64,000 nt of DNA from Anaeromyces robustus (lineage: Eukaryota > Neocallimastigomycota > Neocallimastigomycetes > Neocallimastigales > Neocallimastigaceae). Under the pieces are notes generated by a model that saw only the letters and a list, made by a program, of their open reading frames with translations, had not been told where the DNA came from and ran no database searches. The position numbers and the translations under genes were made by a program. Positions 22,113 to 34,802 of the stretch are shown here, piece after piece. The stretch covers positions 1-64,000 of the forward strand of contig MCFG01000299.1 in NCBI GenBank assembly GCA_002104895.1. Reading direction: 5' to 3'. Position 1 is the stretch's first letter. Every line of letters begins with the position of its first letter.

Positions 22113-22153
22113 ATTTTTTCTTCATAAAAGAGATTATCGTCTGAATAATCCAA
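22113..22153 (+). repeat. Short inverted LTR snippet at the insertion junction
   Basis: TTCTTCATAAAAGAGATTAT and the bases that follow are the reverse complement of the LTR sequence at about 18882-18918 on the other side of the insertion. The switch back to the LTR strand occurs across an AAA shared by both strands (about 22152-22154). Confidence 0.85.
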
Positions 22154-22504
22154 AGTGATTTTTCTTCATATTTATATTTTTTTCTAAACTATATAATAAA
22201 CTAACTAATATTACTAATAGAAAATGAGTTATTAGTAATAGAAAATGATTAATTACTAAAAGCATAAAAATATTATTAATACATTAATAATTATTATTTT
22301 TACAGAAATAAAATAATTTCTAAAATATTCTAATTATTAATAATAAAATTGATAAAATATTTAAATTATTCTTAAACTATTTTTGAGGCTTGAATTAAAT
22401 TTTAATTATTAATTATTATTAATAAAAAATAATTTTATTATATTTATTAATATATTATTGACATTATGTTACACTAATTTATTATGTAACACTAATTTTA
22501 TAAT

Positions 22505-22714
22505 AATTAAAAAAAAAATTAAAAATTTCTTTTATTTATATTAATAAAAAAATGGTCTCCAAAAAAATTGGAAGAACATCAATTCAATATGAACCAAGGG
22601 TTCATATTCTTTTATTTATTGGAGTACATCATATAATGGCAATTTTAAATAAAATGAGAAATACTGAAGGAAGAAATATATTTCCAATTATCTGCAGAAA
22701 TTGCGGTAATTCCT
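22505..22714 (+). pseudogene. 5' fragment of the zinc-ribbon gene family (see 8167-8961)
   Basis: About 45 bp of leader and the first 54 codons (MVSKKIGRTSIQYEPRVH to CRNCGNSF) match the minus-strand gene at 8961-8800 with only a few changes. The match then stops abruptly at a junction with a gag-like fragment. It is a truncated repeat copy, not a gene. Confidence 0.8.
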
Positions 22715-22724
22715 TTAGTTTTAT

Positions 22725-22935
22725 AATCATCTGGTTCATCTTTATTAAGAGAATTTATAACAATTGTTCAAGCTACTCCTTCAGTTGTAGAAATTAAACA
22801 TTCAAGTTTTTCATCTTCACCAATATTATTAGATTTACACCAACGTTCGTAAGAAAATATCCAATCTTCAAATTCAACTTTAGATTTACCTAAAATAGGT
22901 AATCTATTAAAAGTAATAGCTTTTGTATCACTCAT
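22725..22935 (-). pseudogene. LTR-retrotransposon gag-like N-terminal fragment
   Basis: The minus strand encodes MSDTKAITFNRLPILGKSKV, then a WIFSYERWCKSN stretch and LECLISTTEG, followed by VINSLNKDEPDDYKT. The pattern (short leader, P-x-x-x-G-K...W, aromatic-rich helix) is that of retrotransposon gag N-termini. Only a short, broken fragment remains; the family is not resolved. Confidence 0.5.
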
Positions 22936-23172
22936 TTTAAATTTAATATTATTATTACTATTTATAATTAATAAAATTTTTACAATTAAAAACTTTTTAA
23001 TTTTTACTTTACTTTTTATAAAATTTATGTAAAATTTTATTAAAAAGATATAGTATTTATTTAATTAAAATTAGTATAATTGTTTTAAAAAGAAAGAAAA
23101 TTCTTTTCAATATTATATTAAATTTTAATAATTTATTCAATTTATAAGTTATATATTTATTTATTTATTTCT

Positions 23173-23214
23173 TAAAAGAAAAGGAATTATTTAAATAAAT
23201 AATTCCTTTTCTTT
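23173..23214. repeat. Perfect hairpin, about 20-bp arms
   Basis: AAAAGAAAAGGAATTATTTA and its reverse complement are separated by two bases. It could be the core of a small palindromic element; no gene is nearby for it to terminate. Confidence 0.7.
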
Positions 23215-23475
23215 TATAATTTTATAATTTAAATTCAATTTTTTTCAATAGTACTTAATAATTATATTAAAAAATTAGAAAATGTTAGATAGGCTTAATA
23301 AATTTTAGTTTCCTAAAAAAATATAAATACATATAACTTTCGAAATAATTTTTAAATTATCTTTTAAATCTTTACTCAATCTTTATTCAAATCTTTATTT
23401 AATTATTTAATACATAAAAATTAAAATAAAATAAAACAATTTTAAATAAATAAATTAAAATTTAAACCATATATA

Positions 23476-23625
23476 TTACTAATGTATTTCGGCATCGACC
23501 TTCCAGATTAACAAAAAGAAAAGTGTTAGAATATTATAAAGTATTGTTTATTTTAATTTTATTTTGTTTTTGTGTTATTTTCTGTTCTGGTATACTTGTA
23601 ATATTGGAACCACCATTCCGTTACA
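23476..23625 (-). mobile_element. Family T, diverged end fragment
   Basis: On the minus strand TGTAACGGAATGGTGGTTCC leads into the family landmarks (CAGAACAGAAAAT, a diverged AAGGTCGATGCCGAAATAC). Only about 150 bp remain. Confidence 0.75.
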
Positions 23626-26600
23626 GTGAAACGAAATTATAAAATTTCCGTATAATAAATTTAATTAAATATAAAAATAAAATGTAATAACAATATAAAT
23701 TATATAAAAAATATAGAATATAATTATTATATATGTAATTTACTAACTATTATATTTTAAAATAATTATTTTAGAAAATAAATAATACGAAAATTTTGTT
23801 GACTCATTTATCATTGTTTAATTAGTCATAGAATAATACTTAATTTCTTAACATTATGAATATTAAAAATAATAGTTCAAATAAATATTCTAAATTATTT
23901 TAAAATCATTCTAACTATTACTTTTAATATTCATAAAGTTTTAATATTATTTTATTTTATTAAATAAAAGAACATGAAAATATTTACAAGTTATTTATAT
24001 TTTTTTTAAAATTAAACTAATTATTCTTTACACTTAAAAAATAAATTTAATAGTAAAGAATAATTAGTTAATTTTTATTAACATTTCTAAATAAGAAATA
24101 GCAATTAATTTTATATATTTTTATAAAGAAAATAAAATTGTTATTTCTTAATTAGAAATGTTAAGGTATAAAGAATAATTTTAGAATCTTTTGTTATTAT
24201 TTAAATAATTAATAATGTTAATAAAAATATTGTATAATTTTATAATTTTATTTTTTTATTTAATATTGTCATAAATCAAATCAATTCTCAAAAATATTAT
24301 AAAAATAATTCGATATAATACTAAAATATTTTAATTATTTGAAATTTAGAAAATAATAAACTATTATTTTAGAATAGTTTAATCAATTCAAAAATATAAA
24401 CTACTATTTTAGAATAAATAGTTTTTCAATTCAAAATTTATAAACAATATAAAATATAAATATTTGTATATAAAATAATTAAAATTAAATAGTAAAAAAT
24501 TAATCGTAAATAATAAATAATATAATATAAATTATTTATTATTTACTAAACTTCAAATAATTAATATATTTTAATATTATATCGAATTAATATTTAAAGT
24601 GAATTAATAATAAATTTTAGAGGTTAATTATAAATAAAAATTATAAAAATTTTTAAAAGTTAATATTATAATTAAAATATTAAAAAATTCATTATTTATC
24701 AATTTGATAAATGGCTATTATTATCTTAATTTGAAAATTTTTTTCAAAAATGTTAAAAGTCTTATCAAGAATTTTCTAGTTTTAAATAAGTATATCAACT
24801 TTTATTTAGACTTCTTATCAATAATTGTTATTTAATATTTATTAGTTATTATTATTATAATTAACGATTTTATCTTTATTTATTATTATTAAATATTTCC
24901 AAATTTATTAATTTTTATATTAATTCTTTATAATTATTTTTTTAATTATTAATATTATTTATTAGATTTTTAATTATAAATTATGTTTAGTTATACTAAA
25001 AATTTGTATAATGAGAATTATTATTTTATTAATTTATAATTTCATTTTAAGTTTTATATTAAGCTAGTTGTATTTTATTAATACTAATTATTTATTATAG
25101 AATAGAAAATTTAAACTATAAATGAATAGAAAGAACAATATTTATTATGTAAAAGAGAATAAAGAATAAAAATGATAATAAAATCAATTTTTATTATTTA
25201 ATGATTTAAAGAATAAAGAAATAGAAATTATTTATAATTAATTTTATATTATAATCATTTAATGATTATCATCTAAATTAATGATTTTTATTATTATTTT
25301 TGTTAATTACAACTTTTTAACTATTTACATTTATTATTTACAATTTTTATTTTATTTTTGTGTATTTATTTAATTGTTTTAAAAATCATTTTTTTTAAAA
25401 TTTTATAATTAATATTTTTATTAATATTTATTGTATTCTAAAAATTATTATTTTTAATTTATAAATGTAATATTTATAATTTTTTTCTTTATTTATTTTT
25501 TCTAGAAAATTTAATTATTTTTACATACCGATTAATTAAATTTTAGGTGTAATTTACAATTTTGCTTGATTTTATTTTAATTAAAATTTATGGTAAAATT
25601 TTTAATATTAAATTTATTTTACGGTGTAGATTAAAATTAAAACACATTTTTAATATTTAGTTTTAAATATAGAATTTATTTATTAAAATTTATTAATTGT
25701 ATTATTAACTAAGCTATATTTATTATTAATAGTAGTTATATTGTAAATATTTTCATGTAAATTAACTATTTATTCTGAAATAATAAAGAACTTAGTAAAA
25801 ATTTAAAAGTATTTATATTTTTCTTTAAAATTAAACTATTTATAATAACAAAATAATGCAAGTATTTGTAAATAATAAATAATATAATTGAAAATTATTA
25901 AATAAACAAGGTAAAAATATATAAAAATACTAATAAAATAATTAATATTATTAATAAAATTATAAAAATAATCAGTTAATTTATTTATAAAGTAAATAAC
26001 ATTATTGTTATTTCTAATTTAGATATATTCAAATGTAAGGAATAATTAAATAGTAATTAGAAAGTATTTTAAAAATGTTTTTAGAAATCATTTTTGAGTC
26101 ATATTACTCAATTAATATATTTTAGAATCTTTTGTTATTTTTATTATATTAATTATAAATTGTTAATAATTTATATAAGTTTAATAGTATTTTTAAGAAT
26201 TGATTTGGTTTATGATATTATTAATAAAGATTTAATTTAATATAATTTTAAAATTTTATTATTTTTTTAATATTATTAATTATTTAAATGATTAATTCCA
26301 TATAATATTAAAATATATTAATTATTTGATGTTTAGAAAAAAATTATAATTTTTATTTATTTTTAATTTCTAAAATTTATTAATTTAATTCTAAGAATTT
26401 TAAAAGTTAATAATTAAAATATAAAAATTTAATTATGATATCAATTGGTACATTACAACGGATTTTGTAAAATTTCTTAATATTCCTTATATATAAATAA
26501 TAATACTAAACACTAATTTAAATACTAAATTGTTAAATTAATTTGAAATTTACCTTTATTTATTTTATTTTAAAATATTATCCTAAATTTTGTATAAATT

Positions 26601-26640
26601 TCTTATACAATTACATTAAGTTTTAATTTTTTGTTCTTAC
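23626..26640. other. Decayed AT-rich repeat region
   Basis: No coding sequence. 23626-23900 is inverted-homologous to about 57100-57345 (shared landmarks TTTCCGTATAATAAATTTAA and TTAATTAGTCAT). Within the region TTAGAATCTTTTGTTAT occurs at about 24181 and 26110, and AAATCAAATCAATTCT (about 24277) faces AGAATTGATTTGGTTT (about 26195). This suggests an old, partly palindromic element about 2.5 kb long. Confidence 0.45.
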
Positions 26641-27008
26641 ATTATAATTTTACATTATGTAAATTTAAATTCCTTTTTTGGTCTTGTATTACAATTCCTA
26701 GTAGGATTCTCCAACTGACGAAGTCTTTCATTGAGTTTAATCCCGGGTATTGCCCTCAGTTGTGGATCAAAATATAACTAATAAATAGTTATTTTGATCC
26801 ATTACTCTACTCTTTTTCTTCATAAACCATGAATTCAACCAATCGTTATAAATAAAGTTCATTCATAAAGTATTGCCTATGTATATTTCGAATTTATAAA
26901 TATATAAAAATATATATTCTTGTAATTTCAAGTAAAATTAATTTTTATAATTGATATAAAGATTAAAATAAATTTTAATAATAAATAAATTTGTTATTAA
27001 TACTAATT
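26641..27008. other. Less AT-rich patch with an 18-bp hairpin
   Basis: GGATCAAAATATAACTAATA at 26764 pairs with the sequence ending at 26800. Minus-strand 26640-26760 reads coding-like (PQLRAIPGIKLNERLRQLEN) but is short and I do not recognise it. Confidence 0.35.
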
Positions 27009-27070
27009 AATCTTATAACATATACATTGTAATTAGTATTGTATTAACCTAAGTTTTTAGCGTTATTACT
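27009..27070 (+). repeat. Single arm of an AACGCTAAA-type MITE
   Basis: ATCTTATAACATATA...TAATTAGTATTGTATTAACC...TTTTTAGCGTTATT matches the arms of the inverted-repeat element at 59893-60061. Just after it, ATCTTTGTGTAAATAATTTT (about 27081) matches the inverted pair at 55963 and 56598. Confidence 0.6.
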
Positions 27071-27736
27071 TAATTAAATATCTTTGTGTAAATAATTTTA
27101 CAGGCTATTTTAATTATTTAAGATCTTAAAGTAATTTTTATTCTTAGAATTCTAAAATTTGTAAAGATTAAAAATTACTTTAAGAAATTCTTTGGAATAA
27201 TATAATCTACTATTCTAATAAATATTGTAATAATTTATCTAAAACAATTATTAATTTTAAAATTATTTAAAATATTTAAAAATATATTATTTATAAATAT
27301 AATGGTGTAATTCTGGAAATTCGAAATTATAGTATATTATTGATTTAAAGATTCTATCTATATAAATTTTAATCTTCTATTTAGGTACCCTTCTAATTAA
27401 TTAAATTATATTTTGTATATTTAAATTTCTTAAAAATCCAATATCTAGCGAATTAGTGGTCCAAATGAGCTGAAATTTAGATACATGGTAGTTCTCGAGC
27501 AGAACTTCTCAATGTAAATAAAATAAAAGTAAAGCGGGGGAAATCTTTAATATTTGGAGGATTATCGCTATTTTTCTTCAGATTATTTTTGCTAATTTAT
27601 TAAGGGTTAAATTAATTTTATTTATATTTATTTAAATTGACCAAACCCCTTACTTTAGTCAATATAACCAACTAAGATGATACAGGAAACAGTATATTCA
27701 AAAACAATAAATATATAATTTTATAACAAAATGATT
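27071..27736. other. AT-rich intergenic stretch
   Basis: No gene. A GC-richer patch at 27440-27550 (AGTGGTCCAAATGAGCTGAA, GTTCTCGAGCAGAACTTC) is not recognised. Confidence 0.4.
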
Positions 27737-28176
27737 ATTACCTATCATAGTTAGGCGCTATATAATTATTAATTTTAATAGAATTACAGTGGTAGATTTC
27801 ATTAATAATTTGTTTTAATTAATTACAAATCAATATAAATAAAACTCTTATTAATTAATAAACAATTAATATTTTACATTAAATGTATATTCTATATAAT
27901 TTTGTATTTTCAACGGAATTGTAATAATCAATTTCATTAATAATTTTGTATTATAGAACAAAATTAATAAAATTTCTTAGATGAACAATTACTTATAATT
28001 AATAAATTGAAAAATAAATATTAAATCACAAAAAAAAATGAAATAATAAAAATAATTAATTAATATAATATCATGGCTGATTTATTAATATATTTATATT
28101 TATTTATTATAATAATTATTAATATTATACATAAAAATATGAAAAATCATATTGATTTATTGATTTATTTATTTTT
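27737..28176 (+). repeat. Long direct repeat, copy 1
   Basis: Starts ATTACCTATCATAGTTAGGC. Further landmarks shared with 30624-31028 are TTTTCAACGGAA, CTTAGATGAACAAT, ATATCATGGCTGATTTATTA and AAATCATATTGATTTATTGA. Noncoding. Confidence 0.8.
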
Positions 28177-30623
28177 TTTATTTATTTATTTGACTTTTCT
28201 TTATTTCATTATAATATAAAATATTAAAATATGGCAAAAAGTTCATAAACTTAAAATATTCATATTACTTAATAATAATATTATATTAAACAGAATAAAC
28301 TGAAGAATAAAAATTAAAATAAAAAAAAAAAGAAAAAAATTGTTTCATAGTGATTTTAGTATTCATAATTAGAAAAAAATATATATATTCTAACCCACAT
28401 ATTATATACATCACCAAATAATGAATTATAAATAATTTTAGTTAAAATATTGTATCATAAATCTTTATAGTATTATATATTTTTATTTAATATTTGTAAT
28501 TATTTATTACTCTCTTAAAAATAAAAATTAAAATAACTTAAAATAATAATAATTATAATAATAATAAAAATAATAATATTATTATTATTTTTATTATTAT
28601 AAAATAAAAAATTAAAAATAATAAAATAATTTATTCGTCACCTACGTTAATAACATCGCAAAATTGAACAATTAAATGGAAGAATACCATTTTACGAAAA
28701 AATAACGGATTTTCTATTCTATATTAATATTATAATTATATTATTATTAATATTTCAAATAATATTTAAAAGTTGGTTTATAATTAAAAATATTGTCATA
28801 AATTTAACTTATATTAGCATTAAGAGAATTTTTAAAATGCTTTTCTATGTTCAAATTCATCATAATTTTTCAAAAATATATCAATTAACTTTGTTATTAT
28901 GATATAACTGAAACACTACTCCATACCTTTTTATAATAGTAATGAAAAAAATCCATTAAAAAATAGGTTTAAATTGTTCAAAAAACTTATTTTTTTCTAA
29001 ATTTATTGCTTATAAAATGATTAAAGGTTTAAAAACCATTGGCATAAATATTAATTATATTTCCTTTTTATTCCGAATAAAATATTTAGCAGTCTTCTCA
29101 TAATTTGATTTATTATAAATCAAATATTCATTTCTATTGAATCTATATATAATTTTATTAAGCTTTATTACTTTAAGTTACAGACAAATTATAACTACAC
29201 CGAAGTGTGTAAAATTTTCATTACTTCATCTCCGAAAATGAAAATGTTTTCATTGCAAAAATATTAGATATTATGAATTATTTATGGTTAAAATATTTTT
29301 GTAAATTTTACTTTCGTATTTTCAAAAAATATAATTACATTTTTTCAAAAGAATAGGATCTTATTTATAATAAAAAATTAGAAAATCTTACATTAAAATC
29401 AGGAAAATAAACTTTCATATGTTTTTTTATTGTTTAAACTATTAACAAAATTAAAATTATAAAATAAAAATAGAAATTATAAAAATAAAATAATAATAAT
29501 AATAAGATAATTTATAATAAATATTAAACAAATATACATAAATGAAATATTTTTTAATAATAAATATATATTGCTTAAATATTAATATTATATTTATTAC
29601 ATAGTTATAATTTTTCTATTATTTAAACATAAATAATTCATTCATATATCAATAATATTAAAATAATACTATTTTTAATATATATATAAAAGAATAAAGT
29701 AAAATAAATAAATAAATAAATAAATAATAAAAATATAAAAATAATTAATAAAAAGTTATCTAAAACAATAATTTAATATGTTTAGTAAAAGAAATAAAAA
29801 TAATTTATGGCCTGAATTAACTGTTTTAACTATAAATTGTGATAATAATGAAGAAAAAATTGATGAAGTTAATAAATAATATAAAGAGTAAATATTTTAG
29901 AAAAAATAGTAAATGGAATATTTTATATCAACTTCGTAATATCAACAATTACTATCTGAATTTAAATTACAAAATTTATTTTTCATATAATATTCAGTAT
30001 TACTTGTTATTATAAATCTCGTAGATATAATTCAAGAAGATAGCAGAAAATGAGCGCAGAAAACCTTTTTTAAAAAAAAAATAATTCAAATTAAATATTA
30101 TAAAACGTGTGACTTTTAAATACAACAATGAAGAAAAGAATTCTGTGAAAAAATGGGGATTGTTTCTAAAATTTTTTTTTAACAAAATATATTACAAAAA
30201 AAATAATAATAACAGAAAGCTTAAAAAGTCTTTATTATCGTCCTATATATATAATTCTTTTAATTCAAGTTAAAGATTTAGAATTGTAAATACTCATTAC
30301 CGTATTTTCTTTAGGGTATTTATTTAAATATATCAAATATGTAAATTTTGTAGTTCAAATTTCTTGAATTTATGTAAAAATGTTTGATGAGTTTATCAGC
30401 AATACTAGAATAGATGAAAAGACAATAATTGGTTAAAACTTTAGATGCTACAATGGAAAATGAATATTTGAAATTTTATTAAAAAATTTCTCTTTCTTCA
30501 AGAATATATAAGAAACAAGTATATTTTGTATTAAAAATTAAATAAAGAATGGGATCAATCATTAAAACATTTTACATGTATCAAAGGAACCATAAGTAAT
30601 ATTATATATTAAAAATTTCAAAT
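28177..30623. other. AT-rich DNA between the two long direct repeats
   Basis: No convincing gene. Coding-like scraps are very short, for example the 33-residue frame at about 29778 (MFSKRNKNNLWPELTVLTIN...). The direct repeats could be the long terminal repeats of a decayed 3.3-kb element, but no retroelement motif is visible between them. Confidence 0.4.
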
Positions 30624-31028
30624 ATTACCTATCATAGTTAGGCGCTATATAATTACTAATTTATAATATTTTTTAATCACAAAACAATAACTATTTAACA
30701 TTAAATTTATATTCTATATAATTTGGTATTTTCAACGGAAATGTAATAATCAATTTTATTAATAATTTTGTATTATAAAACAAAATTAATAAAACTTCTT
30801 AGATGAACAATCACTTAAATTGAAAAATAAATACTAAATAACACAAAAATAATAAATAATAAAAAATAACAATAAATAATAATTAATATAATATCATGGC
30901 TGATTTATTAATATATTTATATTTATTTAATATTAATTTTCCATAATTATTTTATTATTAATATCATTAAGATATACATAAAAATATAGAAAATCATATT
31001 GATTTATTGATTTATTTATTTATTTATT
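30624..31028 (+). repeat. Long direct repeat, copy 2
   Basis: Same orientation and order of landmarks as 27737-28176, with small insertions and deletions. Confidence 0.8.
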
Positions 31029-31129
31029 AATTATACTGTTAGTATGATTCTGGTAATGGTGAACATCTGCTAATTAAATACAAAGAAGAAAAAACTATAT
31101 TAAAATATGCAAATGATACTTTCCATGCG

Positions 31130-31680
31130 GATGTGACTTATTTCACCAAATTGATTTAATATAGCGTATTAAAAATAATTTAATTCACCAGATATGATTT
31201 TCACATGGTTTATTTATACCACCATCAATTATTTTAATGAATAAATATAAATTAATAAATAAAAAATTAATTTATAATTTAAATAATTAAATGTTAAAAG
31301 AAAAATAATTATAAAGAATATTTTTCATATATAAATATCTATATAAATAATAAATAATAATAATAATAATAATAATAAATATATAAATAAAAATAAAAAA
31401 ATTATAATAAAGATAATTATAAAATAAGAATTTTAATCTTGAATATTAAATATAAAAGAATTAAATCAATATTAATTAAATAAATAAATATAATTAATTA
31501 TGTATATTAAAATTGATAATATTAAAATTTTTAACTATATATATGAGATAAGCGAAACTAATAGAACAAATTATTATAAATAGAAAATATAAATTTAATT
31601 TTTCATCAAAGAAATGACAATTCAAAATTATATAAATGTATAGAATATAGAACAATGAAAATGTTACGAACCTATTGTGT
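31130..31680 (+). mobile_element. MULE copy C, 5' remnant
   Basis: The left end GATGTGACTTATTTCACCAA, with TTTTCACATGGTTTATTTAT and TTAATGAATAAATA further in, matches the inverted end at 50150-50395. After about 300 bp, ATAAGCGAAACTAATAGA followed by a shifted ATTATAAATAGAAAATATAA stretch matches the first about 40 codons of the MULE A/B transposase (SETNR, INRKYKFNF). It then stops. Confidence 0.65.
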
Positions 31681-31740
31681 AATAAAATAAATTAATACTG
31701 TTTCATTATGATTGTTATAGTTATTTTAATTATATTATGT

Positions 31741-31935
31741 TAAAGAACTGTAACAATAAAAATTATAAATAAATAATTAATATCTAACAAAATATAATTT
31801 TATTTATTTATAATTTTTATTGTTACAGTTCTTTTAGTTATATTGAATAAAAATTATTAATAAATAATTAATATCTAACTATGTATATACTTAGATATTA
31901 ATTATTTATTAATAATTTTTATAAATAATTAATAA
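31741..31935. repeat. Two adjacent hairpins
   Basis: Arms of about 33 bp at 31743-31776 and 31801-31834 (AAGAACTGTAACAATAAAAA and its complement). A second inverted pair follows at 31849-31920 (TTATTAATAAATAATTAATA around TATGTATATAC). Nested palindromes; noncoding. Confidence 0.8.
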
Positions 31936-32770
31936 TTTTTATTTAATATAAAGTATATACATTTATATACAGTACAATATATTTATTTATTCAACTTTTC
32001 TAATTTAAAAATTATTCATTAAATTTTACTATACAATTAGTTTAATTTATTAATTTATATTTAATGTTTATTTTTTATATTTAATGTTTATTCACTTAAC
32101 TTTGGTTTTAAATCAGCAAGATTTAATTAACTAATTAATTATTCTTTTATTTAGTTTTAATTAAAAATTGTTTTATTAATTTATTAAAATACTAAAATAA
32201 TTATTTATTAATAATTAGTGTTTTATTAATTTATTAAAATACTAAAATATTAAAATAAATTAATAAAAGTAATATTTTGAATTACTTATAAATTAACTAA
32301 TTAATAAAAGTGCAATTTTAAAAAATATTTAGTAAATTTTACACTAATTTATAGTTTTTAAGGAAAAATAATTTTATAAAATAAAAATTATAAAAAGTTC
32401 AAGAAAATTTTTTTATGAGATTCATTTTTTGATTGAAAATGAATCTCATAAAAAAAGGAAAGTTTCTTTTTCTTATTTTATTCCATGTAATTTTATGAAG
32501 AAATACAGAAACAAATATTGAACAAAATACAGAAATTTTTAATAAATAAATTTTAAAATATTTTTTTAAAAAATTTGGTTCAACCTACAGGTTAAACCTT
32601 ATTAGTATATCAATAACCAATTATATTATAACAAATATTTAAAAGGATTTTAGTATAAAGAATTAATTTTGAATCGATTAAAACACTATCGTTTTAACAA
32701 TTTAAATCGTGTTTTTAAAGTTAATCTTCATGTAATAAATATTAAAACAAAATAAATAAAAGTTATTATT
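31936..32770. other. AT-rich stretch with a probable decayed family-T copy
   Basis: 32330-32620 echoes the family-T interior (TTTTACACTAATTTATAG, AAATACAGAAACAAATA, ATACAGAAATTTTTAAT, then a degraded GGTTCAACC box), on the minus orientation. Ends are not recognisable. Nothing else is seen. Confidence 0.45.
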
Positions 32771-33436
32771 TGTAACGGAACGGTTGTTCCAATATTACAA
32801 TTGACACCAAAATTTGAAGTAAACACAAACAAAATAAAATTTAAAATAAAAGATACTTATTGCAATATCAGAACACCTTTCCTTTGTTAACCTGAAAGGT
32901 CGGTGTCGAGATATATATATTAGTAAGATTTAGTTTTAAGTTTTATTTTATTTTTATTTAAAATATGTTTTATTAGAATTTAGTTTTATTAATTATTAAA
33001 AATTAATAATAACTAATCTTTGTAGTATTTCAAACTACTTATGAATTAATTATTACTAATATATATAAAGTTATAAAAGAATAAAAGCACAAAGAAAAAT
33101 ATTTTAACTAAAGATTTTACACCTATTAATACTTTTTGCGGAAAAATAGTTTTAAAATTAAAAGTTCATAAAAAATAATAAAAATTGCTAGAAACTAAGA
33201 TATTTTGATATAAAATGAATCTCATAGAAAAATAAAGAAATATTATATAATTTTTTCTTAAAGTTTCTAATTTTATTCCATGTAATTCTATAAAGAAATA
33301 CAGAAATAAAATACAGAAACAAATACAGAATAAAATACAGAAATTTATAATAAATAAATTTAAAATAAAATTTTTATAAAATTTGGAACAAGGTGTGAGT
33401 CGAACCCAGAGTGTTCGCCCAGATGGTCATAGTTAC

Positions 33437-34130
33437 TGTTAAGTTTCCAACTGGATTATTTTCTAATTTAAATAAGTCTACTAGGTCGAATGACTAATTA
33501 TATAGTTTTTATAATTAAATAGTTTTTATAATTAAATAATATTTAAATAATAACTAAATTAATTGTAATGCAAATAACACAATATTTATTTAATAATAAT
33601 AATAACACTTTAAGATTAACTTTTTAATAGTAAATTTTATTTAAAAATAAGATATTGATAATATTAATATAACTATATAATTCAGGTGTTAATAACCTTA
33701 CAAAGAACATTAAATATAACTTTATGTTATGTTCTTTTATACTTTGTAAGTTTGATAATAATAATATAAAATATAATATAAAATATTAATACATTAATTT
33801 AATACATTAATTTAAAGTGATACGTTAACGTATAATATAATTAATAATTTGTAATATAATAAGTTATTAATATCGATATTAAATAGTAATAAAATTAATA
33901 TATTATTCAATATAATTGAATATATATAAATAATATATATATTAAAATATATTATTAGATTATTTAAATAATCTTAAATTATAATATTTAAAATAAAATA
34001 TTATAATAATAATTATTATATATAATTATTATAAAAAATTATTAATAATTATTATAATAAATAATAATATTATATATCAAAATAATTGAAATTATAAATT
34101 CTAATTTCAATTGCACTTGATGTCTTGACA
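33437..34130 (-). repeat. E2 3' LTR
   Basis: On the minus strand TGTCAAGACATCAAGTGC...GGAAACTTAACA, 694 bp. It appears identical to 40231-40924. Confidence 0.93.
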
Positions 34131-34461
34131 ACGCCCTCTCCTAAAAAATCGGATTCCAGACGATTGTCTAATAATAAATAATATATAAAATTGATATATA
34201 TAATTTTTTGAAATTTTTTGAAATTTAGATTTCAAAATTTTTAAGTGTCAATTTAACAATCTTAGAAACTTTCGAGTGGCCATTTCGAAAATTTCAAAAT
34301 TGTTATTTTGTGACCAAAATAAAATTTTAATATAAAAAATATATGTAAAAACAATGTTTATAATATTTTTAAGAATTTTTGTGTTTTAAAATGTTGAAAA
34401 TTGAAATTTTGAAATTTTTTGAAATTTCAATTTCGAAATTAAATTGTTAATTTTGTGAAAT

Positions 34462-34775
34462 TTAAAAAATAAATTTTTTAATAATTGTTGTAGGATGTAT
34501 AAAAATAAATTTTTAATTAAAAATAGTTAAAATTATTGAATTTAAAAATTTTTTAATAATTGTTGTAGGATGTATAAAAATAAATTTTTAATTAAAAATA
34601 GTTAAAATTATTGAATTTAAAAATTTTTTAATAATTGTTGTAGGATGTATAAAAATAAATTTTTAATTAAAAATAGTTAAAATTATTGAATTTAAAAATT
34701 TTTTAATAATTGTTGTAGGATGTATAAAAATAAATTTTTAATTAAAAATAGTTAAAATTATTGAATTTAAAAATT
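34462..34775 (-). repeat. Minisatellite, four copies of a 75-bp unit, in E2 3' region
   Basis: TGTTGTAGGATGTATAAAAA recurs at 34486, 34561, 34636 and 34711, exactly 75 bp apart, with no change seen between units. Noncoding. Confidence 0.95.
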
Positions 34776-34802
34776 TTTTAAATTTTGAAATTTCAATTGT
34801 GA

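Larger units (their letters stand above)
18689..22463 (-). mobile_element. Solo E1-family LTR split by a 3.2-kb insertion
   Basis: Read on the minus strand, the two outer parts (22463 to about 22151, and about 18918 to 18689) make up one E1-type LTR of roughly 545 bp, with TGTCAATAAT and TTTGATA ends. Direct TTATG repeats lie outside both ends (18684-18688 and 22464-22468), which shows that the outer parts were one insertion. Everything between about 18919 and 22150 is a later insertion: the CRESS-virus fossil, a MULE B filler and a short inverted LTR snippet. Confidence 0.87.

Noticed and set aside
29778-29879. Small gene MFSKRNKNNLWPEL...
   Set aside because: Only 33 codons, no second copy, no recognisable family, and set in decayed AT-rich DNA; chance is as likely.
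34462-34775. CRISPR-like array
   Set aside because: The 75-bp units are contiguous and identical with no unique spacers; it is a minisatellite in a retroelement of a eukaryote.
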